Below, one piece after another: positions 39,685 to 46,329 of a stretch of DNA of 46,329 bases. The stretch comes from an uncultured Bacillota bacterium (lineage in GTDB: Bacteria > Bacillota > Clostridia > Oscillospirales > Oscillospiraceae): positions 1 to 46,329 of the forward strand of contig CANDCW010000014.1 in assembly GCA_947383275.1 (NCBI GenBank), written 5' to 3'. The notes below the pieces were generated by a model. That model made no database searches. It was not told the DNA's origin and saw only the letters and a program-made list of their open reading frames with translations. Numbering within the stretch: the first letter of the stretch is position 1; every line of letters starts with the position of its first letter. The translations under genes and the position numbers were made by a program.

Positions 39685-42222
39685 ATGAGCAAAAAACCTC
39701 AATACGACCCGGAGGAGATCCGCTATCCGGACCAAAAGATCGTCACCACTTCCCTGGTGCCGGAGATGGAGAACTCCTACATTGAATACGCCATGTCGGT
39801 TATCGTGGGCCGGGCTCTGCCCGACGTGCGGGACGGCCTGAAACCCGTCCACCGGCGCATCCTCTACGCCATGTATGAGGACAACCTGACCCATGACCAC
39901 GCCTTCCGCAAGTGCGCCACCGCCGTGGGCGACGTGCTGGGCCGCTACCACCCCCACGGGGACCAAAGTGTATACGACGCGCTGGTCCGCCTGGCCCAGG
40001 ACTTCTCTATGCGCTACATGCTCATCGACGGCCACGGCAATTTCGGCTCCGTGGACGGCGACCCCCCGGCGGCCTACCGTTACACCGAGGCCCGTATGTC
40101 CAAGCTCTCCGACGAGATGCTTCGGGACATCGACAAGGATACCGTAGATTGGGATCCCAACTTTGACGAGACCCGGAAGGAGCCCAGAACCCTGCCCTCC
40201 CGGTTTCCCAATCTGCTGGTAAACGGCTCCTCCGGCATCGCCGTTGGCATGGCCACCAACATCCCGCCCCACAACATGCGGGAGGTGATTAACGCCGCCA
40301 TTTGTGTGCTGGACGACCCGGAGGCCACCCTCTCCGACCTGATGGAGCACATCCACGGCCCCGACTTCCCCACCCGGGCCATCATTATGGGCCGGGCGGG
40401 CATCCGCGCCGCCTACGCCACCGGCCGGGGCCGGGTGACCATCCGGGCCCGCCACGAGTTTGAGGAGTTCGGCAAGGACCGCACCCGGATTGTCATCAAC
40501 GAGATTCCCTATCAGGTGAACAAACGCCAGCTGATTAAGAATATGGCGGATCAGGTTGAGGACAAGCGCCTGGAGGGCATCTCCGACATCCGGGATGAGA
40601 CCGACCGCAACGGCATGCGCATTGTCATTGAGCTCAAGCGGGATGCAAACCCCCAGGTGGTGCTCAACCGCCTGTTTGCCCAGACCCAGCTTCAAACCAC
40701 CTTTGCCATCAATATGCTGGCCCTGGTAGAGGTCAACGGCAAGCTTCAGCCCCGGATTTTGTCTCTGCGGCATATTCTGGACGAGTATATCGCTTATCAG
40801 GAGCAGATTATTATCCGCCGGACAAAATACGACCTGCGCAAGGCCCAGGAGCGGGCCCACCTGCTGAAGGGCCTGCTTATCGCCCAGGACAACATTGACG
40901 AGGTCATCCATATCCTCCGCAACAGCTATGACAATGGCAAGCAGCGGCTGATGGAACGCTTTGAGCTGGACGACGTGCAAGCCCAGGCTATCTGCGACAT
41001 GCGGCTGATCTCCCTTCAGGGACTGAACCGGGAAAAGCTGGAGGCGGAGTATCAGGAGCTGGAGGAGCGCATTGCCTACTTTAACCAGCTGCTGGCCTCG
41101 GAGGAGATGCTCCGGGGGGTGCTCAAGGAGGAATTAACCGCCATCCGGGACAAGTACGGCGACGACCGGGTCACCGAGATTCAGGACGTGGAGGATGAGA
41201 TTGACATTGAGGACCTGATCGAGGAGGAGCAGTGCGTGTTCACCCTTACCCAAGCGGGATACATCAAGCGCACCCCGGTAAGCGAGTATGCAGTCCAGAG
41301 TAAAGGGGGCATGGGCAAAAAGGGCATTACCACCCGGGAGGAGGACTACGTGGTGGATGTGTTCACCGCCTCCACCCACGACCATATCCTGTTTTTTACC
41401 GACACCGGCAAGGTTTACCGGAAGAAGGGCTATCAGATCCCCGAAAGCGGCAAGACCGCCAAGGGCACCAATATGGTCAACATCCTCCAGGTGGAGCAGG
41501 GGGAGCGGGTTCAGGCGATGCTCCACTACCGGGAACGGGAGGAGGAGGAGCTGTACCTCTTCATGGCCACCCGCCAGGGGACGGTGAAACGCCTGCCGGT
41601 GCAGGCCCTGAAAAATCTGCGCAACAACGGCATTCGGGCCCTGCGCCTGGACGAGGGGGATGAGCTGGTATCTGTCCGGGAAACCGACGGGAACAAGAAA
41701 ATCCTCATCGCAACCCACGACGGTATGGCGGTCTGCTTTGACGAAAACGATGTGCGGCCCATGGGCCGGGATGCGGTTGGTGTCCGGGGCATCCGCCTGC
41801 GGGAGGGCGACTATGTGGTGGGCGCCGCCCGGGTTACTGAGGGCCGGACGGTACTGTCCATTACCGAAAAGGGATATGGCAAGCGCACCCCCGTGGAGGA
41901 GTACCGAATTACCAATCGAGGTGGCCTGGGCATCAAAAACTATATGGTAACGGAAAAGACCGGGCCCATTGTGGGCGTCAAGGTTGTGGATGGCTCCGAG
42001 GACCTGCTGTTGGTCACCCAGGCTGGCATCCTGATCCGTACCCATGTGGACGCCATCAAGCAGTGTGGCCGCTCTACCCAGGGCGTGATTGTCATGCGGT
42101 TCAAGGAGGAGGGGGACAAGGTTATCTCCCTGGCCCTGGCCGGTCGGGAAGAGGTCGGAGAAGGGGCCGGCGATGAGGCCTCCTCCTCTGAGGAGGGCCC
42201 TGTTCAAGAACTCCAGGAGTAA
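39685..42222 (+). CDS. gyrA: DNA gyrase subunit A
   Basis: 845 aa, with AAGGAGG upstream. The winged-helix domain carries the catalytic tyrosine in AAYRYTEARMS and the QRDR GRYHPHGDQSVYDALVR. Residue Gln94 (codon CAA, 39964-39966) occupies the E. coli Ser83 position, where quinolone-binding Ser or Thr is normal; Asp87 is kept as Asp. The C-terminal beta-pinwheel starts with QSKGGMG (residues 538-544) where the GyrA box is normally QRRGGKG, and ends in a short acidic tail. Confidence 0.98.
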   Translation: MSKKPQYDPEEIRYPDQKIVTTSLVPEMENSYIEYAMSVIVGRALPDVRDGLKPVHRRILYAMYEDNLTHDHAFRKCATAVGDVLGRYHPHGDQSVYDALVRLAQDFSMRYMLIDGHGNFGSVDGDPPAAYRYTEARMSKLSDEMLRDIDKDTVDWDPNFDETRKEPRTLPSRFPNLLVNGSSGIAVGMATNIPPHNMREVINAAICVLDDPEATLSDLMEHIHGPDFPTRAIIMGRAGIRAAYATGRGRVTIRARHEFEEFGKDRTRIVINEIPYQVNKRQLIKNMADQVEDKRLEGISDIRDETDRNGMRIVIELKRDANPQVVLNRLFAQTQLQTTFAINMLALVEVNGKLQPRILSLRHILDEYIAYQEQIIIRRTKYDLRKAQERAHLLKGLLIAQDNIDEVIHILRNSYDNGKQRLMERFELDDVQAQAICDMRLISLQGLNREKLEAEYQELEERIAYFNQLLASEEMLRGVLKEELTAIRDKYGDDRVTEIQDVEDEIDIEDLIEEEQCVFTLTQAGYIKRTPVSEYAVQSKGGMGKKGITTREEDYVVDVFTASTHDHILFFTDTGKVYRKKGYQIPESGKTAKGTNMVNILQVEQGERVQAMLHYREREEEELYLFMATRQGTVKRLPVQALKNLRNNGIRALRLDEGDELVSVRETDGNKKILIATHDGMAVCFDENDVRPMGRDAVGVRGIRLREGDYVVGAARVTEGRTVLSITEKGYGKRTPVEEYRITNRGGLGIKNYMVTEKTGPIVGVKVVDGSEDLLLVTQAGILIRTHVDAIKQCGRSTQGVIVMRFKEEGDKVISLALAGREEVGEGAGDEASSSEEGPVQELQE

Positions 42223-42233
42223 CAGGTACTCCT
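42215..42233 (+). repeat. Hairpin spanning the gyrA stop codon
   Basis: AGGAGTA/TACTCCT with a 5-base loop covers the gyrA stop. No T tract follows, so it is at most a weak terminator. Confidence 0.35.
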
Positions 42234-42265
42234 AATTAAAATGCGAAAAGAAAGGATCGAGTGTC

Positions 42266-43312
42266 ATGAATCAGAAAAAATATTGGGCAAAGGCTGTTGC
42301 TTTGGCTTTATGCGGCGCGCTGCTGCTGTCAGGGTGTTCTGGCGGCGGGGGCAGCGAGAGCGATAAAAGTACAAAAAAGACGGACGCCAGCAGTTCTTCG
42401 TCCAGTGATGGATCCGGCGAGGCCACCAAGGACTACAGCAAGTATAACGCTTATTTAAGAGTTATCGATATCATTAACGATGATATTGAGCCCGCTCTTT
42501 CCGCCTACTTTGATAACGTGGACTACGGGGAGGAATTTGCCGTAACCGGCGACTACGGCGCCATTAAGGAGGGCGTCCGCTTCTTTACCGCCAATACCTA
42601 TACCGTAGAGGAGGCCATGGAATACGCCAAGGAGGACCCGGCCTACCCCAAGGCCGACGCCGCCATAACCGCTATGGGCGGCAGCATGATCCAGGTGATG
42701 GAGGCGCTGGAGGATCTGGCCTCGTATATGAGCTTCGATGACTATGAGGAAGACAACCTGGCCAAAGCCCCGGAAATTCATGCCCAGCTCTGGCAGGCGC
42801 TCCAGGTTTACGATACCTATTACATGAACTTCCTGAATGCCATTGATGAAATGGCCAATGCCACCCGGGACGACGACCGGGCCGAGCTGCTGGAGGATGG
42901 GGAGATGGTCCTCTACCACTCCCTGACCATGATCCACGCCAGTGAGGATATTTTAGACGTGATCTGGACCCAGATTGAAGCTGCCAACGCAGAGGCCGGC
43001 CCGGAAGATGAGATGGTCCTGCCTGAAATTGACATGACGGAGCTTACCCCCCTCTTCGACCAGGTCCAGTCCGCCTATGAGGAGCTGAACGGGGACCTGG
43101 CAAATGAGGAGGAGCGCTCCAAGATCAGCAGCTTTACCGGCGTTATTGGAGACAGTGCCCTGAAGCTGTACAACAACAAGGTGGAATCCCTGCTCAGCTG
43201 GGTGAACAAGCTGAAGACAGACCTGACCGAAGGTGGAGATTACGCCGAGGACTTCAATAAGGTCAACGAGGCCATCAGCAGCATGATCGATGGCTATAAC
43301 AGCATCATCTAA
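42266..43312 (+). CDS. DUF3829 (YiiG-type) lipoprotein
   Basis: 348 aa. Signal peptide and lipobox LLSGC with Cys24, then a Gly/Ser/Lys-rich tether to about residue 55. The rest is predicted mostly helical and acidic, matching the DUF3829 pattern (KYNAYLRVIDIINDDIEPALS at the start, and FNKVNEAISSMIDGYNSII at the end). Function is unknown; related proteins are cell-envelope lipoproteins. Ribosome binding site AAAGGA. The next gene starts 23 bases downstream. Confidence 0.85.
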   Translation: MNQKKYWAKAVALALCGALLLSGCSGGGGSESDKSTKKTDASSSSSSDGSGEATKDYSKYNAYLRVIDIINDDIEPALSAYFDNVDYGEEFAVTGDYGAIKEGVRFFTANTYTVEEAMEYAKEDPAYPKADAAITAMGGSMIQVMEALEDLASYMSFDDYEEDNLAKAPEIHAQLWQALQVYDTYYMNFLNAIDEMANATRDDDRAELLEDGEMVLYHSLTMIHASEDILDVIWTQIEAANAEAGPEDEMVLPEIDMTELTPLFDQVQSAYEELNGDLANEEERSKISSFTGVIGDSALKLYNNKVESLLSWVNKLKTDLTEGGDYAEDFNKVNEAISSMIDGYNSII

Positions 43313-43335
43313 GGGCGGAAAGGAGCTGCGAAGGA

Positions 43336-43791
43336 ATGAAACTGGCCAACGCCCTGTCCCAGCGTTCAGAGCTGCAAACCCGCATCCGCCAGCTGGAATC
43401 CCGGCTGAACAACAACGCGCTGGTTCAGGAGGGAGAACAGCCCGCCGAGGATCCCATGGAGCTGCTTCAGGAGCTGGAAGCGGACTACACCCGCCTGGAG
43501 GAGCTGATCTCCGCCATCAACCGTACCAACAACTCCACGCGGGCGGAGGGAGGGCCCACCCTCTCCGACCTGTTGGCCCGCAGGGACTGCCTGAAGGGCA
43601 GGCTCAGCGTCCTGCGGGGCTTTCTGGATAACGCCAGCGCCCTGGTCCGCCGCCACAGTGTCAGCGAGATCAAGGTAAAGAGCACCGTCAATGTCCGGCA
43701 ACTGCAAAAGCAGGTGGACGGACTGTCCAAGGACCTGCGGAAGCTGGAGGAGGCCATTCAGGAGAAAAACTGGACCACCGAGCTGATTTAA
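43336..43791 (+). CDS. DIP1984 family (septicolysin-like) protein
   Basis: 151 aa, entirely helical and charged, with long coiled-coil potential. It matches the DIP1984 pattern from start (MKLANALSQRSELQTRIRQL) to end (KLEEAIQEKNWTTELI), including QEGEQPAEDP and INRTNNST. The biological role is not established; the septicolysin name is historical. Ribosome binding site AAAGGAG. Likely co-transcribed with the DUF3829 lipoprotein. Confidence 0.85.
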   Translation: MKLANALSQRSELQTRIRQLESRLNNNALVQEGEQPAEDPMELLQELEADYTRLEELISAINRTNNSTRAEGGPTLSDLLARRDCLKGRLSVLRGFLDNASALVRRHSVSEIKVKSTVNVRQLQKQVDGLSKDLRKLEEAIQEKNWTTELI

Positions 43792-43801
43792 CATTTTGGT
43801 T

Positions 43802-43977
43802 GCGCGAAAGGCGGACGTCAAGCCCTATGTGCCGGGGCCAAATGGCACTCATGTGGAGACGAACGGAGCCTTTGTCAGGGTTCGAATCCCTACTTTTTAT
43901 CAGGCTCAGTACAGTTACACCGGTATGCTTACGCTCTTCGGAGCACTTTTTATCACCACCGGACGTCGATTTCGCGC
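43802..43977. repeat. 176-base element with inverted-repeat ends and a T-arm-like hairpin
   Basis: GCGCGAAA (43802-43809) pairs with TTTCGCGC (43970-43977). After a small internal loop GACGTC (43814-43819) pairs with GACGTC (43962-43967). Inside are a 5-bp hairpin GTGCC/GGCAC (43830-43849 region), a stem GAGCC/GGCTC (43866-43870 with 43902-43906) enclosing AGGG-TTCGAAT-CCCT with a tRNA T-loop look, and an 11-base direct repeat ACTTTTTATCA at 43892-43902 and 43945-43955. No convincing ORF. It could be a structured RNA, a MITE-like repeat, or a regulatory leader of rnhA. Confidence 0.55.
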
Positions 43978-43996
43978 GGGCGGGTAAGGGGAATTT

Positions 43997-44434
43997 ATGA
44001 AAACAGTAACCATTTACACAGACGGAGCCTGCTCCGGAAACCCCGGCCCCGGGGGCTGGGGAGCGATCCTGATGTATGGGGAACACAAAAAGGAGCTGTC
44101 CGGAGGCGAGGCCCGGACCACCAACAACCGCATGGAGCTCACCGGGGTCATCACCGCCCTGGAGGCCCTGAAGGAGCCCTGCGTGGTGGAGTTGTACTCC
44201 GACAGCAAATATGTCATCGACGGCCTGGGCAAGGGCTGGGCCAAGGGCTGGCGGGCCCGGGGCTGGATCAAGTCCGACAAAAAGCCCGCCCTGAACCCGG
44301 ACCTGTGGGGCCGGCTGCTGGATTTGTGTGAGGTGCACACGGTCAACCTCCACTGGATAAAGGGCCACGCCGAAAACGAGTTTAACAACCGCTGTGACCA
44401 GCTGGCGGTAGCGGAGAGCCAAAAATATAAATAA
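43997..44434 (+). CDS. rnhA: Ribonuclease HI
   Basis: Degrades RNA in RNA-DNA hybrids, relevant to primer and R-loop removal. 145 aa, close to the family's 155. Active-site residues D9 (YTDG), E47 (MEL), D69 (SDSKYV) and D134 (RCDQLA) are in place, plus H124 in KGH. It contains the basic protrusion GWAKGWRARGWIKSDKK. Start preceded by AAGGGGA. It follows the inverted-repeat element with a 19-base gap. Confidence 0.96.
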   Translation: MKTVTIYTDGACSGNPGPGGWGAILMYGEHKKELSGGEARTTNNRMELTGVITALEALKEPCVVELYSDSKYVIDGLGKGWAKGWRARGWIKSDKKPALNPDLWGRLLDLCEVHTVNLHWIKGHAENEFNNRCDQLAVAESQKYK

Positions 44435-44470
44435 GTCATGCCGGGGGCAGCCTTAAAATAGAGAGAAATA

Positions 44471-44498
44471 AAAAAAGCGCCCGTCAGGGCGCTTTTTT
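44471..44498. terminator. Bidirectional terminator after rnhA
   Basis: Perfect 12-bp stem AAAAAAGCGCCC/GGGCGCTTTTTT (44471-44482 with 44487-44498), loop GTCA. A-tract and T-tract make it functional for rnhA and for the minus-strand Cys-rich peptide gene, whose stop codon (44484-44486) falls in the loop. Confidence 0.92.
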
Positions 44499-44657
44499 AT
44501 CGGGTTTTTTCCGGTTTCGATAGCAAATATCCCGGTTGCCGCAGGTGGCGCAGCCCCGGCCGCAGCCCCGCTTTTTGCCGTAGTCGTTGTACAGCAGGAT
44601 AGCGATGGGAATGCCGATGACCGCCACGGCGAACAGTCCGATGGCGAAATATTCCAT
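44484..44657 (-). CDS. FeoB-associated Cys-rich membrane protein-like peptide
   Basis: 57 aa, too short for ordinary gene finding. ATG at 44657 behind AAGGAGG. One membrane helix (FAIGLFAVAVIGIPIAILLY) is followed by a basic, Cys-rich tail with the pattern RGCGRGCATCGNRDIC. This is the layout of the FeoB-associated Cys-rich proteins, which normally lie after feoB; no feo gene is visible here. Cysteines could bind iron or another metal. It shares a transcript with the XRE regulator upstream (14-base gap). Confidence 0.75.
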   Translation of the reverse strand: MEYFAIGLFAVAVIGIPIAILLYNDYGKKRGCGRGCATCGNRDICYRNRKKPDKKAP

Positions 44658-44671
44658 AGGCGGGCCCTCCT

Positions 44672-44881
44672 TCAGTCGAAGTAAAACAGCTCCTCAAACT
44701 TCTTGTCCAGGGCGATGCACAGCACCAGGGCCAGCTTGGCGGTGGGATTGAACTGCCCCGTTTCAATGGAACTGATGGTCTGCCGGGACACGCCCACCAG
44801 CTTGGCCAGGTCCCCCTGGGAAAGAGACCGCTCCGCACGGGCCACTTTTAAGCGATTTTTAAGGACCAACTGGCCATCCAT
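44672..44881 (-). CDS. XRE-family helix-turn-helix regulator
   Basis: 69 aa, essentially one Cro/C1-type domain: NRLKVARAERSLSQGDLAKL, then VSRQTISSIETGQFNPTAKLALVLCIALDKKFEELFYFD as its recognition and closing helices (shown as motif LVGVSRQTISSIE). Similar one-domain regulators often sit beside small membrane proteins, as here. Promoter and a palindrome that may be its operator are at 45023-45060. Confidence 0.9.
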   Translation of the reverse strand: MDGQLVLKNRLKVARAERSLSQGDLAKLVGVSRQTISSIETGQFNPTAKLALVLCIALDKKFEELFYFD

Positions 44882-45022
44882 GCCCTCACCATCCCTGCGA
44901 GAAATATTTTACCACATAGAACACCAGAATGACAAGAGATATTATCATGGTAATCAGGTCGGAAGTGTCTCTCCGTTTGGTGAGCCGGTCCCGGTCCGGC
45001 CGTGACCGCTTCCGGTGAGGGT

Positions 45023-45051
45023 ATCATAGCACTGTATGCTCAAGCTGTCAA
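45023..45051 (-). promoter_or_regulatory. Promoter of the XRE/Cys-rich peptide operon
   Basis: On the minus strand TTGACA (45051-45046), 17-bp spacer, TATGAT (45028-45023). Confidence 0.8.
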
Positions 45052-45084
45052 GTATACTTGTCACAAAAATAACAATACTTGGCA
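45049..45084. promoter_or_regulatory. Candidate operator in the divergent intergenic region
   Basis: Perfect 12-bp palindrome CAAGTATACTTG (45049-45060) overlaps the minus-strand -35 box. A direct repeat ATACTTGTCA (45054-45063) and ATACTTGGCA (45075-45084) is spaced 21 bp, two helical turns. A fitting site for the XRE protein. Confidence 0.5.
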
Positions 45085-45097
45085 AAATAGAATGGGC

Positions 45098-45126
45098 TTG
45101 CCTTTTCATAAAAAAGACGGTACAAT
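45098..45126 (+). promoter_or_regulatory. Promoter of the VWA-domain gene
   Basis: TTGCCT (45098-45103), 17-bp spacer, TACAAT (45121-45126), 24 bases before the ATG at 45151. Confidence 0.75.
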
Positions 45127-45150
45127 GGAAAAATGAGAGAAGGTGAAGCC

Positions 45151-46329
45151 ATGTTTGAGGAGCTGTTATATCTGCTGCGGCGCAACGGCCTAAGGGTGTC
45201 CCTCACAGAATGGATGGCCCTGATGGAGGGGCTGCACAAAAACCTCCACAACGCCAGCTTCACCGGCTTTTACCATCTGGCCCGGTGTTTGCTGGTGAAG
45301 AGCGAAGCCGATTTCGACGTCTTCGACCGCACCTTCCTGGAGTACTTCAAGGACGTCCCCTTCCAGCAGGAAGTATCCAAAGAGTTATTAGACTGGCTGA
45401 ATAAACCAGAAGTATTGTCTGACTACGCCAATTGGGATGAAATCCAGGCTCTGAAAAACATGGGCTTCTCCGAGGAGGAGATTGAACGGATGCTCCAGGA
45501 GCGGATGCAGGAACAGACTGAGGAGCACAACGGCGGCAGCTACTGGGTGGGCACCCATGGCATGTCCATGTTCGGCAACGCGGGCCTGTCGCCCAAGGGC
45601 ATCCGGGTGGGAGGACAGTCAATGTACCACCGGGCGTTCCGGGTGGCCGGGGAACGGAAGTTCCGGGACTTCCGCCGGGACAATACTTTGGATACCCGCC
45701 AATTCCAGGTGGCGCTGCGCCATCTGCGGCAGTACTCCGGGCTGGTGGACCTCCCCCCCACCGAGTTCGATGTGGACAACACCATTCAGGACACGGCAAA
45801 CAACGGCGGCATTCTGAAGGTGCGCTACAAGCGGCCCCGGGAGAACACGGTGAAGGTGCTCCTTCTGATGGACTCGGGAGGCTCCATGGACTACTACGCC
45901 CAGCTTTGCTCCGCCCTGTTTCAGGCAGTGTCCAAGTCGGGGCACTTCAAGGACCTGAAGGTCTACTATTTTCACAACTGCCCCTATGGCAGGCTGTACC
46001 ACGACCCAACCCTGATGTCCCGGAACAGCATCCCCACCGACTGGGTTTTGTCCAACATTCCTGGGGACTACAAGCTGATTTTGGTGGGAGATGCCCAAAT
46101 GGCCCCCTACGAGCTGCTGGGCGGCTACTATAGCCGGGGGGAATCCAGCCCGCAGTGCGGCATGGACTGGCTGCGGGTATTAAAGAACCGCTTCCGGCAC
46201 ACGGTGTGGCTCAACCCCAGCCGCCGCCCCGACTGGGGCGAGTATTGGTCCCAGACCTATGACGTCATCGCCCGGGAATTTTCCATGTTTCCCCTCACCG
46301 TGGATGGGCTGGAGGAGGGCATGAAAAAG
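45151..46329 (+). CDS. VWA-domain (CoxE-like) protein, 3' end outside window
   Basis: 393 codons visible, frame open to the window end. ATG at 45151 behind GAAGGTGA. The N-terminal half is helical and acidic, including a segment FSEEEIERMLQERMQEQ, then a Gly/Ser-rich stretch. The von Willebrand A domain begins near residue 230 with VKVLLLMDSGGSMDYY; this MIDAS-like site reads D-S-G-G-S rather than the usual DxSxS. It includes LKVYYFHNCPYG and VLSNIPGDYKLILVGDA. Such proteins usually work with a MoxR AAA+ ATPase, which may lie beyond the window. Confidence 0.85.
   Translation, partial: MFEELLYLLRRNGLRVSLTEWMALMEGLHKNLHNASFTGFYHLARCLLVKSEADFDVFDRTFLEYFKDVPFQQEVSKELLDWLNKPEVLSDYANWDEIQALKNMGFSEEEIERMLQERMQEQTEEHNGGSYWVGTHGMSMFGNAGLSPKGIRVGGQSMYHRAFRVAGERKFRDFRRDNTLDTRQFQVALRHLRQYSGLVDLPPTEFDVDNTIQDTANNGGILKVRYKRPRENTVKVLLLMDSGGSMDYYAQLCSALFQAVSKSGHFKDLKVYYFHNCPYGRLYHDPTLMSRNSIPTDWVLSNIPGDYKLILVGDAQMAPYELLGGYYSRGESSPQCGMDWLRVLKNRFRHTVWLNPSRRPDWGEYWSQTYDVIAREFSMFPLTVDGLEEGMKK

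Noticed and set aside
43871..43902. A tRNA gene suggested by the T-arm-like GGGTTCGAATCCC
   Set aside because: No matching 7-bp acceptor stem, D-arm or anticodon arm could be placed upstream, and no CCA follows. Treated instead as part of the inverted-repeat element.
43796..43987. 63-codon plus-strand frame inside the inverted-repeat element
   Set aside because: TTG start without ribosome binding site. Its RVRIPTF segment is what a tRNA-like T-arm gives when translated.
44886..45022. Possible small membrane peptide upstream of the XRE gene (minus strand, ending VVKYFSQGW)
   Set aside because: The frame reads like a basic tail plus a helix, but no ATG, GTG or TTG start with a ribosome binding site precedes the helix; the only ATG gives 20 residues.
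1..46329. CRISPR array, insertion sequence, prophage or rRNA operon
   Set aside because: No spaced direct repeats, transposase, integrase, phage structural gene or rRNA segment was found on either strand.

Overview
The window is a 46.3 kb piece of a GC-rich Firmicutes chromosome spanning the replication origin. Gene content and order (rpmH-rnpA-yidD-yidC-jag to the left of dnaA; dnaN-yaaA-recF-remB-gyrB-gyrA to the right; noc/parA/parB, ricT and holB nearby) fit class Clostridia. Protein style and base composition suggest an Oscillospiraceae-like gut anaerobe (Flavonifractor/Lawsonibacter-type). This placement is an inference from family resemblance, not a database match.

Layout. (1) 1-3093: 3' part of mfd and a PrsA-like foldase lipoprotein. 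(2) 3114-8911, minus strand: xanthine phosphoribosyltransferase (xpt) followed by a BMP-type nucleoside ABC importer (binding lipoprotein, double ATPase, two permeases). A promoter precedes xpt, and a strong hairpin separates the binding protein from the ATPase. (3) 9033-12524: chromosome organisation module with noc, parA, parB and a coiled-coil membrane protein, carrying two parS sites and a run of strong palindromes. (4) 12548-18633: serS, a membrane acyltransferase, a PilZ protein, mscL, rsmG, a MinD-like ATPase and an MgsA-like protein that has lost most of its catalytic residues. (5) 18692-22403: hisS, a small exported protein, aspS. (6) 22406-28618, minus strand: two transporters, ricT, a membrane protein, holB and an Orn/Lys/Arg decarboxylase-family protein. 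(7) 28623-32092, minus strand: jag, yidC, yidD, rnpA, rpmH and their promoter. (8) 31918-33882: origin region, with dnaA between two intergenic segments that carry DnaA boxes. The dnaA-dnaN gap holds a plausible unwinding element. (9) 33883-42222, plus strand: dnaN, yaaA, recF, a small AT-richer membrane protein, remB, a PH-domain protein, gyrB, a 68-residue ORF, gyrA. (10) 42266-44498: DUF3829 lipoprotein, DIP1984-family protein, a 176-base segment with inverted-repeat ends, and rnhA. (11) 44471-46329: a small minus-strand XRE regulator/Cys-rich membrane peptide operon, divergent from a VWA-domain gene that runs off the window.

How the parts work together: DnaA, DnaN, RecF, gyrase and HolB start and run replication. 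Noc, ParA, ParB and parS act on the newly copied origin. RnpA, RpmH, YidC, YidD and Jag serve translation and membrane insertion. Xpt with the BMP importer forms a purine salvage unit. No insertion sequence, prophage, CRISPR array or canonical tRNA/rRNA gene was seen. The observations most worth a second look are the catalytically depleted MgsA-like protein next to a MinD that lacks its membrane tail, the inverted-repeat element before rnhA, Gln at the GyrA quinolone Ser position together with a degenerate GyrA box, and the oriC architecture.
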